NCBI GenBank assembly: GCA_030490835.1
Contig: CM059971.1
Span: 69,148,224-69,212,223, forward strand
DNA length: 64,000 nucleotides
Direction of reading: 5' to 3'
From: Annona cherimola
Taxonomy: Eukaryota; Streptophyta; Magnoliopsida; Magnoliales; Annonaceae
Shown here: in pieces, positions 10,631 through 22,718 of the stretch
Layout of the letters: each line of letters starts with the position of its first letter
Numbering within the stretch: the stretch's first letter is position 1
Made by a program: the position numbers and the translations under genes
The notes under the pieces: model-generated
Database searches by the model: none
Told to the model about the DNA's origin: nothing
What the model saw: only the letters and a program-made list of their open reading frames with translations

Positions 10631-12568
10631 ATGAATCCGAGTGAAGGAGACCTGCTTGGTGTGGAGCTCCAAACTATGTCCATTTCGGGAGAGGCGATCA
10701 GGAGGATCAATCCGGGTGAGGCAGAGTCGTTGTTGTGCTCGGTTTGGTCTTCTAAAACTTACAATCGGGACTTCTTCCAGTCCTCCATGAGAAGGCTTTG
10801 GCGGACACGCGGGCAATTTCAGTTCATAGATGTGGGTGAGAACCTGTATCGCATTGCGTTCTCGGATCACAGCGACAAGAAGAGAATTTTGGATGGGCGA
10901 CCTTGGCTGTTTGATAGAAATCTCATGCTGCTGGAAGATCTAAAGGAGGAGATTGCTACTGCACAGGTGGTGCTTGTGAGAACGCCCCTGTGGGTGCACA
11001 TCTGCGGACCTCCACACCTAGTTGACAAACAGATGCTGGGCCAATGCATCGGGAAATCGTTTGAGGAGCTGCACGAAATTGTGGTAAAGGAAACAGAACT
11101 AAAAATAAGGGTCATTGTCAAATGCACGGAGCCCTTGAGGAGGGGTATCTTTATTCAACCGGAGGCGCAAAACAGACAGTGGCTGAACTTTCAATATGAA
11201 AAACTGCCGGTGTTTTGCTTTTTCTGCGGTGTCATGGGGCATGCTTTTAAGGATTGCTAGGAGCTAATCTCGCAAAAGGAACAAGTTTATGAAGCGGATA
11301 TGCGATACGGCAGTTGGCTTCGGGCTGGAACAAAGCCAATGCGGCTTCGGGCATATGATCAGCAGGGGAGTCGTGTGCAGCCACGAAAATATACGGGGGT
11401 GCTCGACACTGATGGGTGGGCAACAGTTGGGGCTGGCAGCAGCAGATGTGATGCAGTTGGTCCGACTAGCTCCCATGATCCCAGGCATGCCTCAAACTGT
11501 GGTATGGGAATCTGCGACAAGCCCACAACGAGTGCACCAACGGCAATTTGGCACCACGGGGAGGCGGGGAGCTCTGGGAGACGCGCTGGTGGCAGCGCCC
11601 ACACCCATCCCACGCACGCTGAAGCTCGGCCAGTCTCACCAGGAGGCGTCTCTTCCCATATGCAATCTGCACCTGCCTCTGGACTTTATTCAAATTCTCG
11701 TCGGGGTGCTGCTGATTTATTGGGATCGCAGGGAGTGGGAAACACTTCCTATACTTCTGCTCCTGCCGCAGGTTTCTCTCCGGATGGCACCTCCTCTGGC
11801 TTGAACCCTGTGGCGAATCTGCTGGACTGTTGCTCTGCTGGCGCTGATAGGACTGCACTCCTTGAGCATGCAGGCTCTTCCCATACGCAATCTGCACCTG
11901 CCTCTGGACTTCATCCAAATTCTCGTCGGGGTGCCGCTGCCTACACGGGATCGCAGGGAGCTGGAAACACTTCCTATACTTCTGCTCCAGCTGCAGGTTT
12001 CTCTCCAGATGGCTCTCCCTTAGGCCTGAACTCATACCCCGACGGGAACCCTGTGGCGAATCTGCTGGGCTGCTGCTCTGCTGGCGCTGACAGGACTGGA
12101 TTTCTGGAGTATGCGGGCTCCGGATTGGGAGTCGGCTGTGATGTTGGCACTGATGGCATGGCTGATTCTTGCTGCCCACCCTCTGCTGACCCACGGATCT
12201 CACGGCATCCTTCTAGGACTGGTTGTGTGGCTGAGGATTGTGGTGAGACTGGTCTCCATGATCACCCCATTGGCCTGGTTGATGTGTCTAGCACCCAGAT
12301 TTCTTGCTGTGCTGCACCAAGGGAGTGTGGTTTGGAACTGAATGACAGGGCAGCAATGAAACCAAAGGGCAAGTGGAAACGGAGAGCGAGATGTCTTGGG
12401 TTTGGGAACCGCAGATGGCCTAATTCCTCTCTTCGGATTAGGGGCTGTAAGAGAGGCATGAATGATTACTCTGGAGACTCAAAGAATAAGAGGAGGGTAG
12501 TGAGGGGCGAAGCAACTATTGAAGTGGAGGTGGTGGCTGAGGGATTCCCTCAGTCCCACCTCCTCTAG
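10631..12568 (+). pseudogene. LINE ORF1 (DUF4283 and zinc knuckle), one internal stop
   Basis: This is the nucleic-acid-binding ORF1 protein. It starts at ATG 10631 (MNPSEGDLL) and has a DUF4283-type region over about residues 15-150 (WRTRGQFQFIDVGENLYRI, ILDGRPWLFDRNLMLLE). A zinc knuckle CFFCGVMGHAFKDC follows at about residues 195-208. A TAG codon at 11258-11260 directly after the knuckle breaks the frame. The same frame then continues with the usual YGSWLRA block and a Gly/Ser-rich tail to the TAG at 12566-12568, so a single nonsense change is the visible defect. The tail contains a ~240-bp direct repeat (about 11655-11880 and 11880-12125; ASGLxxNSRRGAA twice). ORF2 begins one base after the stop. 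Confidence 0.85.
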
Positions 12569-12569
12569 A

Positions 12570-15500
12570 ATGGCGCTCCTAGCTTGGAATTGCCGTGGGC
12601 TTGGGAACCCACGTGCAATTCGCTGCCTCCTGGATTTGGTCAGGAAACAAGATCCCATTCTCATCTTCCTCAGTGAAACGAAAATTAAAGCACATGAAAT
12701 GGAGGGGATTAGAAGAAAGTTGTGTTTTGAATGCTGCTTTGCGGTGGAACCTGATGCAAGACGAGGGGGTCTTGCTATGTTGTGGAATCATGCCCATCCT
12801 GCTAGCATCATTAGTTACTCCGCTCATCACATCCACGTGGACTTTTTGGGATGGCTTCTCACTGGTTTCTATGGTCATCCAGATGTACATAGACGACATG
12901 TAAGTTGGAATATGTTGGAGCGCCTGAAGGGCGGGATAGGCTCTCAATGGCTTGTGTTGGGTGATTTTAATGAAGTCATGGGACCTATGGAGTATTTCAG
13001 CCAGAGGACTCGGCCCCAACATCAGATGAACCTTTTTTGTGACATGGTGGACAGTTGTAACCTGTTGGACCTGGGATTCGTTGGCCAGCCTATGACCTGG
13101 CTAAATAACAGGAGGGGCTTCCATCGGGTGGAGGCCAGGCTTGATAGAGGTTTAGCGACACCAGACTGGACATCAGCCTATCCTTTTGCTAAGCTCATCC
13201 ACTTGGCCGCTGCCACATCGGATCACTGTCCTATCCTGCTGAAACTGGACTCTAGGATGAGTAGGCGGAAACCTCCTAGGGAATTCCGTTATGAACTTTT
13301 TTGGGCAAGAGACAAGGCGACCCATGATATTGTCAACAGGATTTGGGCTTCCGCTGCCTCTATCTCTGTTGCACCCTCGGACATCCTTGGGTGGAAAATA
13401 AAGAAATGCAGCATGGCGTTGTCGAGATGGAACAGATTGAGAAGGGGCAATCTTAGGAGGGATATTGACAAGACCCAAGCTGTGCTTGACTCGCTTATGG
13501 TCCAGAACCCCTCTGATCAAAGAGATGATGCTATCCGACGGACTAGACTCAGAATTAACAGGTTACTTGATGATGAAGAGAAAATTTGGCGTGTGCGGGC
13601 TAAAACTCATTGGCTTCATGCTGGCGACAAGAACACGGGCTTCTTCCATCGGGTTGCTTCTAACCGTAGACGCTCCAATTTCATTGAGGGACTCCGTGAC
13701 CAGAATGGCCAATGGATTCATGACCAGGATTGTATGCTTTAGCTCTCAAGAGACCACTTTCAGCACGTTTTATCCTCTTCGGCACCTCCATCCGCACCAT
13801 GGATTCAGACACTTATTTCTAAGAGCATATCCAACCAGCAAAGGCAAAATCTCACTGCTCCTTTGTCTTTTGCGGAAGTGACTAAAGCTTTGCGTGATAT
13901 GAGCCCGACTAAGGCTCCCGGCCCGGATGGTATGTCTGCTGGCTTCTATCAGAAGCATTGGAGCACGGTGGGCCAGGAGGTTTTTCGGTGGTGCAAAATG
14001 TTCATGGATGAGCTGGATCCCGCGATGCAGGCGGCCCATCTTGTGCCAGTCAACGCCACCACATTGATACTGATCCCAAAGAAGGCTGGTGCTCAAGAGT
14101 TATCTCATTTTCGCCCCATAAGCCTGTGCAATGTGGCATATAAGATCCTTGCAAAGATTCTTGCGAACAGACTCAAGCTATGCCTTCACGAGGTCATCAG
14201 TGACCACCAGAGCGCCTTTGTGCCGGGCCGCCTTATCTCCGACAACATGCTGGTGGCCTACGAGGCCATTCACTATCTTCGAAAGCGTCATGGCCGGAAG
14301 CGGAACGAAATGGCTATCAAGCTTGACATGTCTAAGGCTTATGACAGAATTGAGTGGGGGTTTCTTCAGCAGTGTATGGCCGCCATGAACTTCTGCCCGC
14401 GCTGGATTGATTGGATCTATGCTTGTGTCTCCACTGTTCAATATAGGGTCAATGTCAACGGAGTAAAATCCAGGTACTTTCAACCACAGCGAGGATTACG
14501 GCAGGGGGACCCGCTTTCTCCCTATCTTTTTATCTTGTGTGCGAAGGGGCTCTCGGCTCTCATTTGTGACGTGGTTGCTCGATCTTGCATCCATGGGATC
14601 AAAATCAATCCGGGGGGGGCCAACCCTTACTCATTTGCTGTTCGCCGACGACGCCATCATATTTCTACGGGCCTCTACTACGGATGTCTCGAACTTTTTG
14701 GATATTCTTCGCCGGTACGCGGTATCTTCTGGACAGGTTGTTAATGTCGACAAAACTGCTGTTTTCTTCAGCTCCAATACCGACGTCGCTTCTCGGCAGC
14801 GGATCAAGGCACTTTTAGGTTCTTTGGGACAGGAAATTCTGAACTATCTGGGTCTCCCGGCTTGGCTTGGGAGGTCTAAACGCTCGATGTTCAATGGTCT
14901 GCGGGAGAGGGTATGGAGGAAAATTCAGGGGTGGAAAGGCAGATTACTCTCTTGGGGAGGAAAAGAGACTCTTATTAAGGCGGTGGCTCAGGCAATCCCA
15001 ACATACACAATGAGCATTTTCCTACTCCCCAAATCGTTCTCTTTTGATCTGAATGGGTTGCTGAGTAGGTTTTGGTGGGGCGAGAATGGTGACAGACGAA
15101 AGATGAGTTGGGTGGCCTGGCAGGACATGTGCAAGACAAAATTCTTGGGAGGGCTGGGTTTTAGGGACCTTCACACCTTCAATTATGCATTGCTTGCAAA
15201 GCAAGTCTGGCGTCTCAACTCCCCTTCTAACTCTTTATGCTACAGGGTCCTAAAAGCTAAATATTTCCCGAATATGGACATTTGGGGCTGCCATGCTAAG
15301 CCATCTGATTCGTTCACTTGGAGGAGTATTCTGAAGGCCAGGGAGGCGATTCGATTTAGATGCAGATGGCGGATTGGCACTGGTGAGCGGGTCCAGTTCT
15401 TTCATGATCCCTGGACGGTTGCTCCTATTTCTAAGGCGGGGCCTCTTCCGCCATCTATCCCGGACGACGTCAAAGTCAGTTATTTTATCAACGGGACTTC

Positions 15501-16707
15501 TAGGTCATGGATCAAGGAGCGAATCGTGGCAGCTGCGGGGGATGACGGGTGGCGGGCAATATGTCAAATTCCTCTCTCCCCATCTGTCCACGATGACCTG
15601 AGATACTGGATGTTTGAGCCTCATGGGGGTTATTCTGTCAAGTCTGCTTATAGGGTGCTCCGATCGGGATTTGGTCCTTCCCCTCAATCCTCTGCTTTCA
15701 AGGCAATCTGGCGCACAAACCTCCCATCCAAGATCCTTATTTTCTCATGGAGACTTTTTAAGGATAGACTCCCGACTCTTTCCAATCTGCGAAACCGGGG
15801 CATTCATGTTGACCCTTGGTGTCTTTTTTGCAGGGCTGCTATTGAAGATGCAAACCATCTCTTCTCTGAATGTGCTTTTACTCGGGGGATATGTTTGAGG
15901 GCAGCCAGGCACTCCTTGTCTTCTGCCACTGTTGAGGACCTGGTCTTGTCCATGGTGGTTCGATGCAGGCCAAACGACCTTGCATTCTTCTTTCTCTGCT
16001 GCTGGAGGATCTGGTCTTTGCGCAACTCTCTTCGGGTTGATGGTACCATACCAGATTTCTCCAAGGTTTGGGGCTGGTGCAAGGCGTATCTTGAGCAATA
16101 CCGACGAGCCACCCCTCTCACACTTTCTGGCGCCATCGATCGTCCCTTGGTCCCTAGATGGAATTCACCCCCTGATGGATATCTCAAAATGAACGTCGAT
16201 GCCAGGATTATCTATCGGTCTTCGTCTATGGGCTTTGGCGCGGTTATCAGGGACTCACGTGGTGCTTTCATTGCGGCAAAAGGTTGGAGAATGTGTGGTT
16301 CGTTGGACCCTTTACTTTTGGAGGCGCGTGCTTGCCTTCTGGGGGCCCGCTGGGGCATTCAACTCAAGTTGCACAGATTACAAGTTGAAACGGACTCCCT
16401 CCTCCTTGTTCAGTTCCTCTCTTCTGAGGCCCCTATCTCTTCCCCAGCTGGGGTGATCATTGATGAAATCAGGGCTATCCTTCAATCCTCAAATCTTATT
16501 TCGGTTCATCATGTTCTTAGACAGGGGAATACGGTGGCGCATGCTTTAGCCGATTTTGTTTCTCTTTCTGTATTGGATCAACAGGAGTGGTGGGACACCC
16601 CCCCTCATGTTATTCACGAAAAAATCTGTACAGACATTTTTTTGACAATGAATTCCTCGGATCACCTTATCCAATCTCCCTCTCAATGCGTTGGGGAGAC
16701 GGGATAA
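12570..16707 (+). pseudogene. LINE ORF2 (endonuclease, reverse transcriptase, RNase H), broken
   Basis: The LINE polyprotein. From ATG 12570 (MALLAWNCRGLGN) comes an APE-like endonuclease with SETK, GDFNE, LDRGL and SDHCPI. The reverse transcriptase follows: FRPISLCNVAYK, QSAFVPGRLISDN, KLDMSKAYDRIEW, GLRQGDPLSP and the catalytic FADD at about 14645. Then come the thumb region (WGGKETLIKAVAQAIPTY), a zf-RVT finger (CLFCRAAIEDANHLFSEC, about 15826-15880) and an RNase H domain (MNVDARI, GFGAVIRDSRG, ETDSLL, GNTVAHALAD). Two defects are visible: an in-frame TAG at 13740-13742 between endonuclease and reverse transcriptase, and one extra G in the run of eight at 14612-14619, which shifts the frame just before FADD. 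The stop is TAA 16705-16707. Confidence 0.92.
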
Positions 16708-16750
16708 GGTTTTCCTTTTTTTTTTTCATCAAAAAAAAATGTTGATGTTA

Positions 16751-18250
16751 AAACATATTCTTGGTGAAAGTGGCACAAGGAAATAAGGATAAGAAAGGCT
16801 GCAATGCTTATCGATTGGTTGACAGGTAGTGACAACATTATCTACAACACCTACCATTTGGTCACTTATATTAATGATTGTAAAGGCTAGTTCAAGTAAC
16901 CATCTTTCTCCCACATTTTCAAAACCACCAACCAAACGGTCCAATTTATCTTATCCACCCAATTTAAAGGGCATTATTGGAAAGAGGTTCCTGACTTGGA
17001 TTGGGGGTTCTCTTTGCATGTACTCTTCTCATTTAAGATTGGATTGGGGCATTATTGGAAAGACGGTCCTGACTTGATTCCTCTTTTTTCTCCGTACCCC
17101 TGCCTGTCCGTTTCCAAAAAAAAAAAAAAGATAAATATTGAGCTCGAAGAAAGAACGCCGACACACACTCAAACATCATTTAAATTAATTTGATGGCACG
17201 AAATTAATTTTCCAATTAATAAATTGGATAATGATTAGCATGCAAAAGGCACGATAGAGTCGATTCATGGAACCTGAAAATTCCTGTTGCCCAAGTCATA
17301 CAAAACAACATCAGTAACTTCTTAATTTCATCTCATAAGATGCTTTGATGAGAACGAAACCATTTATATTGTTCATTATTGTATATTTGAGGGTAATTTC
17401 TTAATATATCCACGTATTTTTACCATGATTGCACCCATAACAGCTTAATTTTAAAAATTACAAATAACTTCCGTACGAATTAATTGTAGGCGTACCCACA
17501 ATGCACCTTTTCCTTCAGGGTGCAATCACTTGCTATTAGTACGATGCTTAGATATTTTTGAAGAAAATTCCTCTTATACCAATAATAGTTGTCATAATTC
17601 CTATTATAACATTTCAAAATTTCAATTGATATGTATGACACTTTATCTCAAATTTTTACCATAATCATGCAGTCAAAACAACTTTTAATTTCACATAAAA
17701 TAACAACTATTAACTACCCATTAAAAAGATAAATTTCCTCTCAATAATCTCTTGACTGAAACAATTCAACCCTAGTATGATTGAATTATATTGTTAAACT
17801 ATTAATTTGTGATATCAAGTAATTCAAATATTATATTAAGGGTAAATTGTTTTAATGAAGAAAAATTTGAAGGAGCAAAATTGTAATTTTCGTGGAGTAG
17901 TTGGCATTTTTTAATTGTATAAATATGATAGGAATTTATGGTGAAATATTAATGACATAAATTTTTTTTGAAATATCATGAACATAAAGAATTAAAAACA
18001 AATATTATGAGTACAAAGAAGAATTTTTCCATTATAATGATAAAAACGTCCCCGCTTTTAATCGTATGCTTGATTTTCATCTACTACTTGCTAATTGCAC
18101 TGCCATGCTATCCTGTGATGCGGTCGATCAGAGATGGCTTCTCCCAATTTGATTTACATTTTCTTTCAGATGCTGCTTTCGCTGAGATGAAAATATGGAG
18201 TACCCACTTCGTACTCTGGCGGTGTAGATTTTAGGTTAAAAGGACGCCGT
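16751..18250. other. Intergenic DNA 3' of the LINE
   Basis: A ~70-bp direct duplication lies at about 16970-17078 (GGGCATTATTGGAAAGA twice, each followed by GTCCTGACTT or a close variant). An A-run follows at 17115-17129, so the short segment before it may be a retroposed fragment. No gene is supported. Confidence 0.35.
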
Positions 18251-18254
18251 CTAA

Positions 18255-18500
18255 TCTAATGCACCCCGGGTGAATAACGTTTTTTTTTTTATTATTTTTT
18301 TGATTTTTTTAAAGTTCATATATTGGCCCAAACATGAATGTCTTACATATATACTTTGTATATATTTTAAAATATTTTATTTCAAATTTTAAAAATCAAA
18401 AAAGTTATTTATCATTTGCTGGCATATGAGTGTTTATTTTTTATTTTTAAAATTCAAAATAAAATATTAAAATTAAAATAATATAAAAATTATAAACACT
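18255..18500. repeat. Degenerate family P MITE
   Basis: Begins with GCACCCCGGGTGAA and continues with the AT-rich spaced inverted repeat of the family. The right arm is poorly preserved. Confidence 0.3.
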
Positions 18501-18627
18501 GACCGGGAGCTGACAGCAAAAACTGCCTCCTCAGCTACTATGCTCGAATGATCGCACGTGGTTTAGCTAGCAAATTTCAACGACGCTAGATTGCCGAGAA
18601 CACTGAGCTTCAGTACTCACGAGAGCA

Positions 18628-18950
18628 CGAGATTAGAGTGCACTTAGGCCAGTGCACCGGGTGCATTTAATTCATTTATTATTATTTATTTAAAATTTTT
18701 ATAAAATTATTAATCTAAGTGTACATATCAATTCTTACCATTTTTGGAGATTTGTAGATTTTTTTATATTTTTAAAATCAGTAACATTTTAGTAAAATGC
18801 TAATAATTTTAAAAAATTGTAAACAATTTATCATCTTCAAAAATTTTAAAAATTGATACACATATTAAATATATTTAGATTAACAATCACTTACAAAAAT
18901 TTTCAAAAAAAAATGTAAAAAAATGGATATTTGCACCTAAGTGCACAAGA
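18628..18950. mobile_element. Palindromic MITE, family P
   Basis: Left end GTGCACTTAGGCCAGTGCACC, right end TTGCACCTAAGTGCAC. The core TTAATCTAAGTGTA and its inverse in the right arm match the other copies. The right end is followed by non-repetitive sequence. No target duplication is obvious. Confidence 0.55.
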
Positions 18951-19625
18951 TGATGTCACTTAATTAAGGGTTTAAAAAAAAAATCAAAGAATAACTTTTA
19001 AAAGACAGTTAATCATGCAGGTGGACCCCATCCGGACTCAAAATGGAAAATGTGAATTAGCTATATACGCCCTATAAATCGAAGGACAACTTCGAAACGA
19101 CAGTGACTCAACGACTCATTGCATTCGGAAGGACACCTGCTGTCATCGTGGCTGCGGTTACAATGAATGTCGTTTGCTGAAACAGGTTGCCCTTTAATGA
19201 TTCGTGCTATTCTTTTATTACACATTAATTTAGAAATTTATATGAACGAGGAAAAACATGAATATATAAAATGGAGCATAATTTTTTCTTTATAAACATG
19301 TTTTCCTGAGTACATTCAATCTATATACAAAGTTTTAACATTTTACAATATTTTTATGCATTTATTTTTTATTTTTAAAAATTTCTTAAAATTTTTAAAA
19401 TCAAGTTTTTAAAGGAGTGGAGAATGACTTAAATGTCACTTTTTAAAAATAAAAAATAAATATGTAAAAGTGTTATAAAATGACAAAAATTGATACATAA
19501 ATTAAATAAATTTTAGAAGATTGTCGAATTTCATTGATCAATAATTTTTCAAATTTAAAGTAGATTAGCATCTTCCTTCATCCGGCCAAATTTCAGTTAT
19601 TATCAAATTTAATTAAGCGACATTA
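18951..19625. other. Intergenic DNA
   Basis: No gene. About 19570-19625 is similar to 37430-37470 in the fold-back element at 37351-37715, so this may be the degraded left part of a related element. Confidence 0.3.
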
Positions 19626-20214
19626 TAAAATGCAACTTAGATAAGGAACCCGTGAGTTGATCTATTGGATACCTTAAAATGGGTAAGGTAAATTCCTATT
19701 TTTAGACCCACAGGATATAGGAGATTCCAAATAAAAAAATCCAGTTCAATTAGGCGAGAATAGGTTCCAAGGTTCGGGTATCTACAACTAGTCCGAATTA
19801 TTAACATATATTTAATAAATTTTAAGAAATATTTTTGACAACAAAAGACATTAATATATTCTTCAAATATATAAGAACTTGTTTAATTTATTAATTATTT
19901 AATAAATCTAATAATGTATTTTAAAAAGTATATTACTATCATCTTGATTTTAGGTTTTTGAATAAAACTTATAATAAAATTATAGTTTTCTTTTTTTTAA
20001 TTAAAATAAAATTATAGTTTTCAAATATAATAAAAAAAACTATTTAAAAAAATCGATTTAGAACCGACACCGGAATTGACTGATCTTAAAAAATAAGATA
20101 GATATGCTTTGAGCCAATCCTAAATAAAATAGGATAGAGTAGAGTTTTTAAAAATAAAATAAAAATAGGGTCACCCCGAACGACACCAACCGACCTAACC
20201 TAAGTTCACACCCA
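19626..20214. mobile_element. Old hAT-like MITE
   Basis: Left end TAAAATGCAACTTAG and right end CTAAGTTCACACCCA are eroded versions of the TAGGGGTGCAACTTGGG ends at 54801 and 61582. The interior has AATTTAGAACCGACACCGG-like text, as at 32700 and 56180. The flanking sequences before 19626 and after 20214 match one continuous stretch at about 37440-37560, which acts as an approximate empty site. No clear 8-bp duplication survives. Confidence 0.45.
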
Positions 20215-20844
20215 AATGCGTCCTAATGGTTTTTCCAAGTTAGAAGTTTAATCCTCTTTTTCATTCTTTAGCTATATATCTATCTTTTTCTGTCTTAAAT
20301 GTCTTTAAAAAAAAACAAATGCGCACCCCAAAACAAATAAATCGAATTTTTTAAGAAAAAATGACCGGAATTATAACGACATTATGGGTGCTACAATGTA
20401 CAGCTTGCACTTAAGGAGAAAAATACAGTTCTTTTCCAATAATTCATTCTGCCGTATGTGTACATACTCTAACCAACCTGAAAAAAACACTACAAGAAAT
20501 TTGGGTTTTGGTGATCCTTATTCTCCCGGAAAATTCTTTATTAGCAGGAACTATGCATACATAGGAAAAATTCTCTCATGTTTACATAGAAGAATGTTGA
20601 GAAAATCCAGTTTTTAATAATTTTTTGAAAATGTTTTATAAAACTGTGAATGTTAACCTAGATATATTTAACTTCTATATTAAGTTTTACCAATTTTAGA
20701 GATGTATATATTTTTTAACTTTTTAAAAATTAGGATATTTTAGTCATTTAAAAATGTTCGCGAAAGAGAGACTCCAGGGTGAGTCCGAGTAAGTCATCAG
20801 CAATGCTGGCTGTACAAAGCTGTTGTAGATTGTAACATACCACC

Positions 20845-20847
<3 letters not shown>
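20215..20847. other. Intergenic DNA with fragments of repeats
   Basis: 20225-20345 matches about 37510-37580. At 20489-20501 CACTACAAGAAAT equals the canonical CACTA-transposon terminus, without an identified partner. 20600-20755 resembles half of a family P MITE (TTAACCTAGATATATTTAA). Confidence 0.35.

Positions 20848-20916
<69 letters not shown>
20848..20916. repeat. (TA)n microsatellite
   Basis: A 69-base uninterrupted TA run directly abutting the inserted element that follows. Confidence 0.9.
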
Positions 20917-20918
<2 letters not shown>

Positions 20919-21260
20919 AAACCGATCCTGTGCAGTCCGCTGTAAAATGGACCCCACACATATTAGATTGTAATGAAACTTTATACACTCATTTATCCAT
21001 ATATAAATCATACTTTAGACGGTTTAGATGTTGAAAAAACTACTTTAAACTTGATATTTACATTAAACTATTTTATTACGTTGATTTTGCACCATTTTAA
21101 GATGGAGACTACACACATGTTGGATTTAGATGAAAATTGGTATGGTAATAAAGTGAACAATTCTAAATACAATGGGTGGGGTGGATTTATGGGAAATGAT
21201 CAGGTGGGGCCCACACTGCATGGACTGCACAGTGCAGTCGCATGCACTGGATCATTTCCC
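20917..21260. mobile_element. Element inserted in a TA microsatellite (Micron-like)
   Basis: A 344-bp segment bounded on both sides by TA repeats (20848-20916 and 21261-21279). Its ends are inverted: GGAAACCGATCCTGTGCA on the left and the complement of GGGAAATGATCCAGTGCA on the right. The interior (TTTAGACGGTTTAGATGTTG, ATTATTTTATTACGTTGATT-like) recurs in a degraded copy near 31920-32130. Rice Micron elements are known to sit in TA microsatellites; membership here is inference from structure. No coding capacity. Confidence 0.6.
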
Positions 21261-21910
21261 ATATATATATATATATATAAATGTCAAAATCAATCACATG
21301 TCTATGGTATAATCAATTATTATAATTAGTAATTTTATAAAAAAAATTCCATATCTACTAGTTATTTTCGGATTATTACATCCAAGATACAATAAAAATA
21401 AAATACATATCAATCAATCTCAATGCATGCTTTTAATAATTAAAAAAAACTGCTTGTAACTTGGAAATTTTCCGGGGATCAAATCTCTAGTGTCCCCTTT
21501 GATTTGTCCCACCAATAAAATAATAAGTTAGTCCTAATATGACTAGCAAATAGGAAATTATTTTAAAATGAATCATGTTCTAATTAAAACTTAATTATAT
21601 AATATAAAATTATTTAATTTAATAACTTAAAACTCATGCCTCAATTGTAAAATCTAACCCTTCCATTAAGTCTAGAAACATAAAAAATATAGAGATCAGC
21701 TACTTGATCACAAAAATCTAATTTAAAATGATCAATATATAATAGCATCAAACGTACAGTCCACGTTAAGCCATTTCATCATTGCCCCTCATTGCATATG
21801 GGCCCTGCCTGGGCTTTTAGCAATTAGCCCATGCTCCTATGTTAGGCTGAGCTTGGTTTTGGACCTGGCATAACCTTCTACCAACCTTCTACCCACTTTT
21901 ATTGGCAAAG

Positions 21911-22252
21911 TTTGGATGCTGATTAAATGCACCCGAGTGTACTTCACTCATTTTTAAAAAAAGTTTTGTTAATTTTTTCATAAAAATACTAATCTAAGTG
22001 TATTTAATATGTGTATAAATTTTTACCATTTTTGAAGATTTTTAGATTTTTTTCGGATTTTTTAAAATCATAATTACTAAAAATGCCTCTAATTTTAAAA
22101 AATTCAATAAAAATCTAAAAATCTCCAAAAGTAATAAAAAATTTATACACATGTTAAATACACTTAGATTAACAGTTGTGTAAAAAAATTTTCAAAAAAA
22201 TTTTAAAAAATGAGCGAAATAAACCCGAATGCATTGAACCAGCACCCGCAAA
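21911..22252. mobile_element. Palindromic MITE, family P
   Basis: Left arm TTTGGATGCTGATTAAATGC then ACCCGAGTG; right arm ACCCGAATGCATTGAACCAG. The interior arms are long inverted repeats (CTAATCTAAGTGTATTTAA on the left; TTAAATACACTTAGATTAA on the right). Confidence 0.6.
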
Positions 22253-22370
22253 GCTTGTCATGTAATTTCCTAACGTGTTCTGGTTTTACAAAACTTCAAC
22301 AATATAATTCTTTTTCTAAAAGATATTTGCATAGTTATTTGATAAAATTTTAAAAAGCAAAATATGGGAG

Positions 22371-22718
22371 AATGTGGGCCCTCGGTCGTATGCATCCCCG
22401 TGCATAAACTCATTTTTTATTTTTTTGAAATCTTTTTACACAACTATTAATATAAGTTTATTTAACATGATGCATCAATTTTTTATCATTGGATATTTTT
22501 AAATAGTTTTTTTGGATTTTTTAAAAATCATTAGCATCTGAGTAATTTTAAATTACTAAAAATGCTACTGACTTTTAAAAATCTAAAAGGATTTTACAAA
22601 TCTCCGAATTAGTAAAAATTAATAAAAATATTAAATATACTTATGTTAACAATTTTATAAAAAAAATTTAAAAACATAGGTAAAGTACACGGGCGCGCAT
22701 TTGACGCCGAGAATGTGA
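22371..22718. mobile_element. Palindromic MITE, family P
   Basis: Left end near GGGCCCTCGG with CCCCGTGCATAAACTC; right end GTACACGGGCGCGCATTTGA. The arms around ATTAATATAAGTTTATTTAA and its inverse are recognisable but more worn than in the 21911 copy. Confidence 0.5.

Larger units (their letters stand above)
10463..16739 (+). mobile_element. Full-length plant L1-type LINE
   Basis: A 6.28-kb non-LTR retrotransposon with 5' leader, ORF1, ORF2, a very short 3' end and a nine-A tail (16731-16739). The 13-mer AATGTTGATGTTA occurs immediately before it (10450-10462) and again at its 3' end (16738-16750, sharing the last A residues with the tail). This is the target duplication expected from target-primed reverse transcription. 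The body is markedly more GC-rich than its surroundings. The 3' end, a T-run then CATC then A-run, is like that of other plant LINEs. The target duplication is intact and only three inactivating changes are evident, so it is fairly young. Confidence 0.93.

Noticed and set aside
17968..18234. 88-codon frame with a hydrophobic N-terminal stretch
   Set aside because: It could be a small secreted or membrane peptide, but there is no promoter similarity, paralogue or motif to support it.
20744..21011. Frames with long Ile-Tyr runs
   Set aside because: Translation of the TA microsatellite.
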